Below, in pieces: positions 35,001 to 47,000 of a stretch of 64,000 nucleotides of DNA. The notes under the pieces were generated by a model, which was not told the origin of the DNA, made no database searches, and saw only the letters and a program-made list of their open reading frames with translations. Source of the stretch: Carettochelys insculpta (lineage: Eukaryota > Chordata > Testudines > Carettochelyidae); contig NC_134138.1 of assembly GCF_033958435.1 (NCBI RefSeq), positions 269,367,798-269,431,797 of the forward strand. Reading direction: 5' to 3'. A program made the position numbers and the translations under genes. Numbering within the stretch: the first letter of the stretch is position 1; every line of letters starts with the position of its first letter.

Positions 35001-38000
35001 GTGACCATGACATCACAGAGTTCATGATTCCAAGCAATAGCGAAAGAGAACAGTAAAATAGAGACATTGGATTTCAGGAAAGCACATTTTGGTAAACTCA
35101 GAGAGCTGGTAGGTAAGGTCCCATGCGAAGCAAGATTAAGAGAAAAAACAACTGAGGAGAGTTGGCAGTTTTTCAAAGGGACATTATTAAGGGCCCAAAA
35201 GCAAACCATACCGTTGCATAGGTAAGCTAGAAAGTATGGTAAAAGACTGCCCTGGCTTAGCCTGGAGATCTTGCGTGATCTCAAAATCAAAAAGGAGTTG
35301 TATAAAAAGTGGAAAGTAGGAGAAATTACAAATTATGTATATAAGCAAACGATGTGTGCATGCAGGGCCAAGACTAGAAAGGCCAAGGCACAGAATGAGC
35401 TCAAATTAGCTAGAGACATAAATGGTAACAAGAAGTCATTCTATAAATATATTAGAAGCAAGAGAAACACCAAGGACAAGGTAGACCCACTACTCAGTGA
35501 GGAGGGAGAAACAATATCAGGGAAAATGGAAATGGCAGAGGTGCTTAATGACTTCTTTGTTTCAGTCTTCACCAAGAAGGCCAATGCAGAAATGCTTAAT
35601 ATAATGCATGCTAGTGGGAAGGGGGTAGGTTTAGAGGATAAAATTCATAAAGAACAAGTTAAAAATTACTTAGAAAAATTAGATGTCTTCATGTCACCAA
35701 GCACCTGATTAAATGAATCCTAGAATACTTAAGGAGCTCATAGAGGAGGTTTCTGAGCCTTTAGCTATCACCTTAAAAAAGTCCTGGAAGTCAGGAGAGA
35801 TTCCAGAAGACTGGAAAAGGGCAAGTATAGTGCCCATCTATAAAAAGGGAAAAAAGAGCAACCCAGGAAACCACAGACCAGTTAGTTTAACTTCTGTACT
35901 GGGAAAGACAATGGAGAAATAATTAAGAAATTCACCTGCAAACATCTGGATGAAAATAAGGTGATAGGTAACAGCCAGCATGGATTTGTAAAGACCAAAT
36001 CATGCCAAACCAATCTGATCGCGTTTTTTTAAACAGGATAACAAGTCTTATGGATAAGGGAGAGGCAGGGGATGTGGTATACCTAGACTTTAGTAAGGCA
36101 TTTGACATGGTCTCGCATGACCTCCTTATAAATAAACTAAGCAAATACAAGTTAGATGGGGCTACTAACTGGCTGGATAACTGTTCTCAGAGAGTAGTTA
36201 TTAATGGTTTGCAGTCATACTGGAAAGGCATAACAAGTGGGGTTCCACAGGGATCTGTTTTGGGACCAGGTCTATTCAATATCTTCATCAACAAATTTAG
36301 ATATTGGCATAGAGATTACACTTATCAAGTTTGCAGATGATACTAAGCTGGGAGGGGTTGCAACTGCTCATAATTCAGAATGATACGGACAAACTGGTGA
36401 AATGTGCTGAGGTAAACAGGATAAAGTTAAATGAGGACAAATGCAAAGTACTCCAATCAGCAGTTGCAACCCCTCCCAGCTTGGTATCACCTGCAAACTT
36501 GATAAGCGTACTCTCTAAGCCAATATCTAAATTAGGAAGAAACAATCAGCTTCGTACATATAGAATGGGAAGCAACTGTCTAGGAAGCAGTACTGCAGAA
36601 AGAGACTTAGGGGTCATATTAGACAACAAGCTAAATAAGGGTCAACAGTGTGAAGCTGTTACCAAAAAAGCAAACATGATTCTGGGATGTATTAACAGGA
36701 GTGTTCTGATCAAGACAAGAAAAGAGAAGTTACTCACCGTAGTAACGGTGGTTCTTCGAGATGTGTCCCCGTGGGTGCTCCACAATAGGTGTCGGGCTTG
36801 CCCGGCGCTGCAGATCGGATCTTCCAAGCAGTTTCTGCCGGACCGCGCATGCGCTGGCGCGCGCCGCTCCCTTGCACGCTCCTGGCCATGTGCGCGATCC
36901 GGTCCCCGCCAGTTCCTCGACCAACCGCCTCGGGTGCCCCTGCAAAACACTAACAGAGATCTGAAGCGGGGAGGATGGGCGGGTAGTGGAGCACCCACGG
37001 GGACACATCTCGAAGAACCACCGTTACTACGGTGAGTAACTTCTCTTTCTTCTTCGAGTGTCCCCGTGGGTGCTCCACAATAGGTGACTACCCAGCAGTA
37101 ACCCAAGATAGGAGGTGGGTAATCGGATTATGTGCAGCTTGTCCCCGAGAGGACCGCTGTAGAGAGATGGGTATCCTCTTGGAATACCCTGTGAAGGGCG
37201 TAATGTTTGGCGAAGGTGTCGTAGGATGACCAGGTCGCCGCTCTGCAAATGTCTTTTAACGCAACGCCCTTGAAAAAGGCTGTTGATGCCGCCACCGCCC
37301 TAATGGAACGAGCCCTGGGAGTGGCCGATAAAGGAGTCTTTTTGAGCTCGTAGCACATTTTTATGCAGGATACAATGTGCTTAGAGATTCTCTGCGAGGA
37401 GAGACCTTCTCCTTTCGACTTGGGAGCGAGGGAGACTAGGAGTCTATCCGTTTTCCGGAAGGACTTGGTCCTGTCTACGTAGAAGGCTAGCGCCCTCCTC
37501 ACGTCCAGGAGGTGTAGGCGCGCCTCTTCGTTGGAGTTATGAGGCTTTGGATAAAACAAGGGTAGAACAATAGGTTCGTTAATGTGAAACTCGGAAGAAA
37601 CTTTGGGAACAAAGGCTGGATGCAGCCGTATGGTTACCGCCTCCTTGGAAAAAACAGTGCAGGGTGGCTTTGCCATGACTTCCGCGAGCTCACTCACCCT
37701 ACGAGCTGACGTAATTGCAAGAAGAAAGGTCGTCTTTATTGTAAGGAGGCGGAGGGGGACCGTGGCCAAGGGCTCGAACGGTGGTCCCATTAGCGTGGTA
37801 AGCACCAGGTCCAAGTTCCACGAAGGTGGAATCGGTTTCCGAGGAGGGTATAGGTTTACCAACCCTTTGAGGAACCTGGTAACCATAGGGTGGGCGAACA
37901 CCGTGTGCCCGTCCTCCTCGTGTCTGAACGCCAAGATGGCGGCAAGGTGGACCTTCAACGAGGATAGTGAGAGTCCTCCTCTCTTGAGGTCCAGTAAATA

Positions 38001-41000
38001 CTCTAGTATTGTAGGTATAGGCACCAAAAGGGGGGCCAGCTGTTTGGTAGAACACCAAGCCGTGAAGCGAGTCCATTTCTGCTTGTAGGTCTTCCTGGTG
38101 GAAGTCCTCCTGCTACTTTCTAGGACTTGCTGTACTTCCACTGTCCATGTGCTCTCTAGGGAGCTGAGCCATGGATTAACCACGCTTGCAGTCGCAGGCT
38201 TTGGGGGTGCGGGTGCACTATGGACCCCTGGGCTTGCGTGAGCAGATCCGGCGCCACTGGAAGAGGCATCGGTGGACGGTCCGACATGCGCAGGAGTAGG
38301 GGGAACCATTGTTGTCGATCCCACGTTGGGACTACCAGGATCATCCGGGCCCTTTCCCTCCTGGCTTTCTGCAAGACTTTGTGGATCAGCACTGTGGGAG
38401 GAAACGCATAAAGCAGGGGGCCCCTCCACGGGATCGCGAACGCATCCCCCAGGGACCCCCATCCCAGTCCTGCCCTGGAGCAGAATCGTGGGCACTTCTT
38501 GTTGTGCTGAGTGGCAAACAGGTCTATCTGGGGAAAACCCCATGCGTGGAAGATCGGCCGTAACAGATCGGGACGGATCTGCCACTTGTGTGTGAGTGCA
38601 AAACGCCTGCTCAGCTGGTCTGCCTTCACATTGTGCGCACCTGGCAAGTATGAGGCTTTCAAGAGTATATTGTTGGCGATGCACCAGTTCCATAAGCGGA
38701 TTGCTTCCGCGCATAAGGCACGGGATCGAGCTTCTCCTTACCTGTTTATATAAAACATGGTGGAGGTATTGTCTGTACTGATCCCGACGACTTTGCCTTG
38801 TATATGGTCTCGAAAGTGTCTGCAGGCGTTGAGCACTGCTCTGAGCTCCAGTATATGTATGTGTAGTGACTGTTCCGTGGGTGACCACAGTCCTTGAGTC
38901 ACCTCTTCGCCCACGTGCGCTCCCCACCCTATGAGGGAGGCATCTGTAGTGAGAAAAACCGATATCTGCGGCTGGTGGAAGGGTACCCCTGTTATCAGGT
39001 TCCTGGGGTTTACCCACCATTGCAGAGATTTGCGCACCCCCGCTGTGGGCGACACCACCCTGTGAACGGTGTGTACTGCCGGTTTGTATACACTCGCCAG
39101 CCAGTGCTGCATGCTGCGCATGTGTAACCTGGCATTCTGTACTACGAACGTCGCCGCTGCCATGTGGCCCAGCAGCTGTAAGCACGTCAAGACCGGCACC
39201 GTAGGGCTGAAGGTGATGACCTGCACGAGGGAGCCGATGGCCCGAAAGCGAGCCTCTGGTAGATACACTCTCGCTGTAACCGAGTTTATGCGAGCCCCTA
39301 TGAACTCTATGTCCTGTGTGGGGTCTATTTTTGATTTTGCCAGATTGATAACCAGGCCGAGTGAAGAGAACGTGTTTGCTGTGACGCGTATCATGCACAG
39401 AACCTCCCCCTTCGAGGCCCCTTTGAGCAGGCAGTCGTCCAGATACGGGAAAATAAATACCCCCTGTCTGTGCAGGTAGGCTGACACCACTGCCAAGGTC
39501 TTGGTGAAGACTCTGGGGGCCAAGGAGAGGCCAAACGGTAGGACCTTGTATTGGAAGTGTTCGTTGCCTACCATGAACCGGAGGAATCGCCGGTGAGCCG
39601 GATGGATAGTTATGTGGAAGTACGCGTCTTGTAAATCGAGGGCTGCGAACCAGTCTCCATCGTCCAGTGCTGTAAGGATGGAGGCGATTGTGATCATCCG
39701 AAAACGTTGCTTGCGCAGGTACCAGTTGAGGCCGCGAAGGTCTAAGATGGGCCTCCAGCCTCCTGTCTTTTTCTCCGTGAGGAAGTACCTGGAGTAGAAC
39801 CCTTTCCCTTGCAGTTGCTCCGGCACTCTTTCCACTGCCCCTATGAGCATGAGATGGTCCACCTCCTGCCTGAGCCTCGCTACATGGGAGGCCTCCTGGA
39901 GGTGGGGCTTGGGTGGAGGTCGTGACAGTGGGAGTGACTGGAAGGGGATGGCGTACCCCGTGGCTATGATCTCCAGCACCCATTTGTCTGTGGTGATCCT
40001 TTGCCACTGGTCGTAGAATGGTCGGAGGCGATGGCGGAATAGTCGCTTCGGATGACCTTGTGCGATGGTAGTGATGGCGCAGCCCTGGATCTGTATGTCA
40101 AACTTGTGGCCTTTGGCCCCGCCCCGAGGACACACGGCTCTGTTGTGAACGTCGCCTGGGAGTTCTGTACTGCTGGTGCTGTTGATGTCGCCCTTGCTCG
40201 TAACCCCTGTGGTACTGGGGGCGCTGTTGCTGGTACTGGTACCGTCTTTGTTGAGGGTAGTACCTTTTCTTTGTGTATGGAGGGGTGTAAATCCCCAGGG
40301 TCCTGAGTGTGGCTCTTGAATCTTTACTGGAATGAAGGACCGAGTCAGTTGATTCAGCAAACAGCTTCTGCGAGTCGAAGGGAAGGTCAACTATCTTTGC
40401 CTGCAGATCCCTCGGTATACCCGAAGTCTGGAGCCAGGACTCCCTTCGCATCACCACTGCCGTTGCTGTGGAACGTGCTGCTGTGTCCGCAACGTCCAGG
40501 GCGATCTGAACTCCCGTCCTCGAGGCCGCGTAGCCTTCTTGCACTATGGCCTTGAGCACCGGCTTTTTGTCCTCTGGAAGCGAGTCCATGAGGGAGATTA
40601 ACCTGGAATAGTTGTCGAAATTATGGTTCGCTAAGTGCACTGCGTAATTTGCCATTCGCAATGTTAAGGTGGAGGAGGAGTAGACCTTTCTGCCGAACAG
40701 CTCTAGCTTCTTGGCATCTTTGTCTGTTCCCCCTGTCCTGAATTGAGATGTCTTTGATCTTTGTTGCGACGACTCCACCACCAAAGAATTTGGCTGTGGG
40801 TGGCTGAACAGGAACTCCATGCCCTTCGCCGGCACGAAGTATTTCTTATCTGCTCTCTTTTGGACAGGCGGAATAGTCGCAGGGGTCTGCCATATCGTAG
40901 TGGCGGACTCTAAGATTGCTTCATCAAGCGGTATTGCTACTCTGGAGGAGGCCGGAGGTCTCAAATTTTTGAGGAGCTTATGGTGTTTCTCTTGCACCTC

Positions 41001-44000
41001 TGCTGTCTGGATGCCTTGCGTGAAGGCCACCCTCTTAAACAGCTCTTGAAACTGTTTGAGATCGTCCGGAGGATGGACGTCCCCCGGGGCCGTAGCCTCG
41101 TCCGGGGAGGAGAGCGAGGAACTGCTGGGGTACGTCTCTCTGGACCCTTCCGGTTCCTGCTGGTGATGGTACACCCTCTCACTAGAGATTTGCGAGGGAA
41201 AATCTCGGGGTTCCATAACCAGTCCCCCCTGAGATGCTTGAGTCTCTGTCCCCGGTCGCGATTGCCCTCGGGGGTACGAGATCGTCTGTGGGGATCTTTC
41301 CCTAGTAGATTGCCGATGGTGTCTATGCCCCGCGTGGTAGGGGCGACCATGGCAGTATAGGCGCTGTTCTTGGGAAGGTGACCTAGACCACTCCCTTGGT
41401 GCATACCCTGTGTGTCTGGGGGAGGGAGATCGTCGAGACACTGGAGAGAGCGATTTTGCATAATAGTCCAGCGGTTCAAACCCCAGGAAGGGTGAAGGTG
41501 GTCCCAGCCAGGGTGAGGCTGGTTGCAAAAATGGAGAAGGGGGCTCCGGGTAGGCTAGGGGGGACCCCTGCCTTCTGGTTGGAGTCTGCAACATAAGCGG
41601 AGGACTGTGAGAAAGCAATTCCACAGCCCTGTGCGGAGAGGGGCTGCAAAGCCTCCTCTTGTGTGCAGCCTTCCCCCTCCCTTGAGGAGGTAACTCTGCC
41701 CCCTGACATACAGGGGATCCCGGCCCCGTCCGCACCGTGCTCGGCACGCTCGAGGGCGGTGCCGCACGTGCGGTGTCCTCCGGTGCCTGCACGCTGCGTG
41801 CCTGCGCTCTCTGCACCGCTGGTTCCCCGGGGGTCAGTGCCGCTGCCTGCGGTGCCGCCGGTACCGGCACTTGTTTAGCCGCCGCCCTGCCTGCGGTGCG
41901 GGGCGGCTGGCTGATTATCGGAGGCTGAGCCGCTTCCACGTGGCTCTCCGTGCCGCCGCCGATCAGCTGTTGCTGCGGCTGGGGGCTGCTCGCTCCTCCC
42001 GTCCCGCTCGCTGTTGCTGCCGGCAGGGATCGGGCTGGGGAGACTTTCCTCCGTTTTTGCGCTGATGGGGTGAGGGAGGCAGCTTTCCTTTTATGGGCCC
42101 CGGAGGGTCCCTCCTGCTGCGGCCGCTCCGGCACGTCTGGCTGGAGGGCCTTGTTGAAAAGCAGCACTTTAAGCCGCATCTCCCTGTCTCTTCTTGCTCT
42201 GGCTGTTAATTTAGCACAGAAGGAGCATTTCTGTGCAACATGGGACTCCCCAAGGCACCTTATGCATAGACTGTGCCCATCAGACGCTGGCATCGCCTCT
42301 CGGCAGGACTCACATTTCTTAAATCCTGAAGAGGACATTGTTGGTGAGTCTTTCAGTTGTTAAACGGGTACTTAGCACCTTCTCTGTGCTGTTTTCCCCT
42401 TCTGATGGCCTGCCGCAGCAGGAGGGCTGATGGCCCTATGCTCCTGGCCTCCGGCGCTTGTTACTGGGACTGGATTGAAGCTGTCCCGCTTGTAATTTGT
42501 TTGTTGTTTTTTCTTGTTTTTTTTTTTTTGAAAAATAACAACCGGCTAACTTGCAGTAGCCTAAGTACTTGAAAAAAAACTTCAAAGAAAAACAGTTGAA
42601 GTCATTGAATACGCTACTTGGCCTTAGCCTAGTTTGGATTCCGTCTGCAGCCGACGGCGGTTAAGAGGAACTGGCGGGGACCGGATCGCACACATGGCCA
42701 GGAGCGCGCAAGGGAGCGGCGCGTGCCGGCGCATGCGCGGTCCGGCAGAAACTGCTTGGAAGATCCGATCTGCAGCGCCGGGCAAGCCCGACACCTATTG
42801 TGGAGCACCCACGGGGACACTCGAAGAAGAATCATTCTTCCACTCTACTCAGCACTCATTAGGCCTCAGCTGGAATATTGTATCCAGTTCTGGGCACCAC
42901 ATTTCAAAAAAAATGTGGAGAAATTGGAAAAAGTTCAGAGAGAGCAACAAGAATGATTAAAGCTCTAGAGAACATGAGCTATGAGGGAAGACTGAAAGAA
43001 TGGGGCTTGTTCAGTTTAGAAAAGAGAAGACTTCGAGGGGACATGACAGCAGTTTTCTAGTACTTCAAAGAAGGTTACAAGGAGGAGGGAGAAAAATTAT
43101 TCTCCTTGGCCTCTGAGGATAGGACAAGAAGCAATGGTCTTAAACTGCAGCAAGGGAGATTTAGATTAGGCATTAGGAAAAACTTCCTAACTGTCAAGGT
43201 GGTTAAACACTGGAATAAGTTACCTCAGGAGGTTGTGGAACCTCCATTACTGGAGATATTTAAGAGCAGGTTAGACAGACACCTATTGGGGATGATCTAG
43301 ATGGTGTTTGGTCCTGCCAAGAGGGCAGGGAACTGGACTCGATGACCTCTTGAGGTCCCTTCCAGTTCTAGTGCACTATGAGTCTATGAAACACCTAGAA
43401 CATTCTGTTGGCTCATCGCTCATGGCAGAGGCAAGAAGAATTGGGGTGATGTAGCAGGATGTTCCAAAATTGGTCTTGAACAAGAGCTCCACCAGGACTG
43501 AGGGGTGTGACCCATGAACTGAGCAGCACCCCAGCCGGACTGAGGGGTATGACCAATTAGTTGAACATCACATCTGCTAGACTGTCACCTGCCAAGAAGA
43601 TAAATACTATACCAATTTACCACATGAGTCAGAGTCCATCAGTTCGACACAATGGGTGATGTGCGCATTGGACTCTTACCTCAGACAACTAACCAATATT
43701 CCAGGGGTCTGGCCAGCCTCAGAGCATGAGTGAGGGTATGTGTGAATGGGTTTATGTGCATGTATGTAATTCACTGGGTTAAGAATGGGGCTGTTAAATT
43801 GGGATAAAAATTAGACCATTAACCATTCAAGCTACACATTAGTTAACAGTTACAAAGCAAACAAAAAGTAATCAATGGAAGCCTGGTTTATAAACTGTTA
43901 CCATAGGTGCATGCAATAAAAGAATTTTTGCTGTGGGAATTCATTGCTCTCTGAGTTCCTAGAGTTCTTAGGGGAGCACTGCCAGGTTGATCAGCTGTGC

Positions 44001-47000
44001 AGTTGCACTATGTTGTAATGTGTGTTAGTGTGGAACAGGTCTGGGTCCACCCCCACCCCCTTTTCCTCCTAAGCCCCACAGAGGAAAGGAGGAGGAGGAT
44101 GACTGGGCTACAAACTGGGGAGTGGGGTACAATACTGAGTTGTCAAGGGGGGAACATTTAACTTGTGCCCCTCCCCTATCATCAGCGGGTCCTGTCTTCC
44201 TGCTTCCCTGGCTGGCTTAGACATGTTGTTCACTTTTTTTGGGTCGGGGGGAGCTGCTGCTGTTGCCGCTTCCCCAATGGGAGGGATAACTCAGTGGTTA
44301 GCACATTGGCCTTGTAAACCCAGGGCTGTAAGCTCAATCCTTTCCGGGGCTTGGGGAACGCTGGATTGTTTGTTGGAGTGGGGGTGGGGTTACAGCTGGG
44401 CCGAGCAGCAGACAGCCTGAAGTAAGATGGGGCGAGTTACAGTATATTTTAGGGAGCAATCAACAGTGTTGCTCCATTGTGGGGTTCATGTGCGTTATCC
44501 TCCCAAATTCTGAGACACAAAAGTCTTACGCTGTAAACGTCCAGCCTGCCTGGTTTCATTACATCTGACTCCTTCATATGTTGTGTGCAAAGGAGTTTGG
44601 TCATAGGGAGCACAAGGGCATTAAAAACACAGCTAAAGCTTTCATCCATTTACATCCCTATTTAGCCTCTCTCCCCTCCTGTTCCTCCCGCAAAGAGATA
44701 TTTCTGACCTTTTCAAACAGACCGCCTGACTGCAGCCCCGTCTCAGCATCCATTACCTGATTGAGCAGTTCTGGCGGGAGGCGACGGTTATTTACACACG
44801 CTGCTTTTTGCAGGAGAGTTTTGGCTTCCTCGCTCTTCCCTTTTGTTACAAGCCACCGAGCAGATTCTGGAAGGATCCTGTGAAGTGGTTGGAAAATAGC
44901 AGTCATCCCCTTAAGTGTATGTCTAACATCCCCTACCTGATTGCAGGGGCATCATTTGGGTTTCGGTAGGAGAGCAGTGGGGCTGCAGCCATGCAGGGCC
45001 CCGGGGCAAGGCGGGGGGAGGCCCAGTTCCATGCCCCCAGAAGAAGCAGGGCAGAGGGCGGAAGGGACAGGGCAGTCAGACCTCAGGCCCCCTCCCAAGC
45101 TGGCAGAGAGGCACAACACTGCTCCAGGCCCTGTGAATGGCTCCACACAGCAGTTCAAAAGGGGCCAGGACATCCCAGCTGCCCTTGAAGGATTGACCCA
45201 GGGGCAATTTCCACTCTTGACCCTCCACTGCCACGTGTGTATGTGGGGGGGTTCCCCTCTTCCCTAATCTGTAGGGGGCAAGGTCCCCCCTTTCTTCAGG
45301 TGTGTGGGGTGGGGGGCTGGGTTTCCCCCTTTCTCCTGGGGAGGGTGTGTGTGTGTGTGTGTCTGGGTTCCTTCCTTTCTTCTGGGGCGTGTGTGTGTAT
45401 TTGGCTCAGTTCCTCATTTGTTTGGGTGGGTGGGTGCCCTGCTTTCTTCTGGGGTGTGTGCGCATGTGTGCGGCTGGGTTTCCCCCTTTCTTCTGGGGGC
45501 ATGGTGTGCACATGCCTGCTTTAAAAACACCTCCATTAGTAGCCAATGGGTACGCATCTGAACAAGTGCACATGACCTCAGTATTGGTGCATGAGACAAA
45601 ACTCACTCCACTTATGGATAAAAAAATCTCAGAGGGAGCAGTGCCCCACACCCAATCCCTTGCCTCCTGAACTCCCCCCCCCACACCTCATCCTTCTGCC
45701 CTGAATACCCCACACACCACTCAATGCCTACATTTCTTATAGGCCCTGTTTATCCAGTATCCCCCCAGGGGGTGATAGGTTGAATAGTACCCTACCTGTA
45801 AAAAATTTGTTACTTTCACCCCTGGTTCTGAATAAATACAAAGGATCGGAAGGGGATTCCATTCCTAATGTTTCTCTCAAGATGTGAGAGTATAAACATC
45901 ACCTCCATGGCATTCATCAAAGGTACTCAAGCCAGAGAGACTTTGCTACCCTCAGAAGTAGTAAAGAGGAGCTAAGCTTACTTACCAGTTGGAAGAGAAG
46001 GATAGTGCAGGAGACACACAGCTATAGAAGGGCTGGCTGTTTAGGGGAGGGATTCGGTCCTGCACAGTAACCAGTAGCAAAGGTATTCTGGGGAAAAGGC
46101 CTCAGGATTCAAAAGTACATTTGCTCTGTTCCTGAGGAATTAACATTTGTGTGCAACAGACAGGGCCTGCCTGGTAATCTGACACACCCACTACAAGCGA
46201 AAGAGTCTCTCAGACAAGTGAAAAGTGGAACTAAATGGAAGGATAGATGCCGCACCCAGGGGTACTGTCATTCCCCTCAAAATTGGAGTGTCAGAAAAAA
46301 GTGGGAAAGATTAAGTGTAATTTAGGTGACGTCTGTGGTGTGACAGCATGTTTGTTTCTTGACAGAAGGGAAAGATCCACTCAGGTGGTCATTTTTTAAC
46401 TTTGCTGCTCTTACAGTGAAGCATTCCTAGGTGACAGAGCAAAGGATAACCACAAGGGGAGGAGGAAGAGGAGGAGAGAAGAGTGAACTAGCTTTTCAAA
46501 CAGCGTGGCTGGGGCAGGGACAGGCAGGGGTAGGGAGCCTCAGAGAAACAGCAGAGCCAGCAGATACATAAAGAAAATGTCCTGTAGTCCTCACACTCCT
46601 GGATAGAGGGGAAGCAGGAGCCAATGTCCTGAAGTGGCAGGGCTCTTGGGGGGCGGGGGGTAGGCTGCTGTCCCTCCTGCCTCCCCCAAATGACACCCCT
46701 GCTGATGTGTCTTCAATGGTCTTACAAACAATTGGACTGTGTGCATTTACTTCAGGAGACAGGCAGATCTTCTGAGGCACTATGGCTTGAGTTTGAATGC
46801 GGGGCTGCTTTGTTTCAATAGAAATAATTGTACGGAGGTGCCTAGAGTTAAGCTCTTAAATCCATATTTAGGCCCCTCAATAAAAGTTGTTTGATAGGCA
46901 AGTGCGTGCAGCTCCCAGCAGCTCTCACTAACACTGCATAAGCCTTTACAAGATCTGGGCTATCATGGGAAACAAACACCCCTTCAGGGAGTAGATAAAT

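Larger units (their letters stand above)
34080..36722 (+). mobile_element. CR1 LINE, 5' part, interrupted by the DIRS element
   Basis: Endonuclease-domain text (34685-34891, [36 protein letters not shown]) is followed by the linker and RT fingers (35271-35922, [20 protein letters not shown]) and RT core (36002-36340, [36 protein letters not shown]). The palm motif FADDTKLG is present in the DNA at about 36329 but out of frame. Multiple frameshifts occur. The element resumes at 42830. It also contains the 75-bp inverted duplication described in the findings. Confidence 0.85.
36721..42830 (-). mobile_element. DIRS-type tyrosine-recombinase retrotransposon, near full length
   Basis: On the minus strand, in order, are gag-like ORF (42338-40098), RT/RNase H (40390-38156) and tyrosine recombinase (to 37128). 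Both ends share about 150 bp in inverted orientation: gtgtccccgtgggtgctcca, ataggtgtcgggcttgcccg and so on at 36763, and the complement ending near 42822. Next to the left terminus lies an internal region (36986-37090) that repeats the outer ends, as in the internal complementary region of DIRS elements. It sits inside a CR1, whose text is contiguous across the junctions, and no target duplication is obvious, as expected for recombinase-mediated integration. It is inactivated by a nonsense codon in RT/RH. Confidence 0.9.

Noticed and set aside
38181..40007. Upper two-thirds of the 959-codon open frame as a separate protein
   Set aside because: It is the shadow of the RT/RNase H gene in another frame, and its residues have no domain. 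Only the recombinase part (37128-38180) is supported.
40307..42363. Plus-strand open frames opposite the DIRS gag
   Set aside because: Antisense shadows of the DIRS coding strand.
44283..44350. Functional tRNA-Thr gene
   Set aside because: Acceptor-stem ends do not pair and the boxes have deviations, so a SINE head is more likely.
44658..44756. Extension of SLC22A13 exon 5 past CAG|GTAATG
   Set aside because: The residues beyond do not match the family, while exon 6 at 31453-31547 supplies the expected NVLDLF block in phase.
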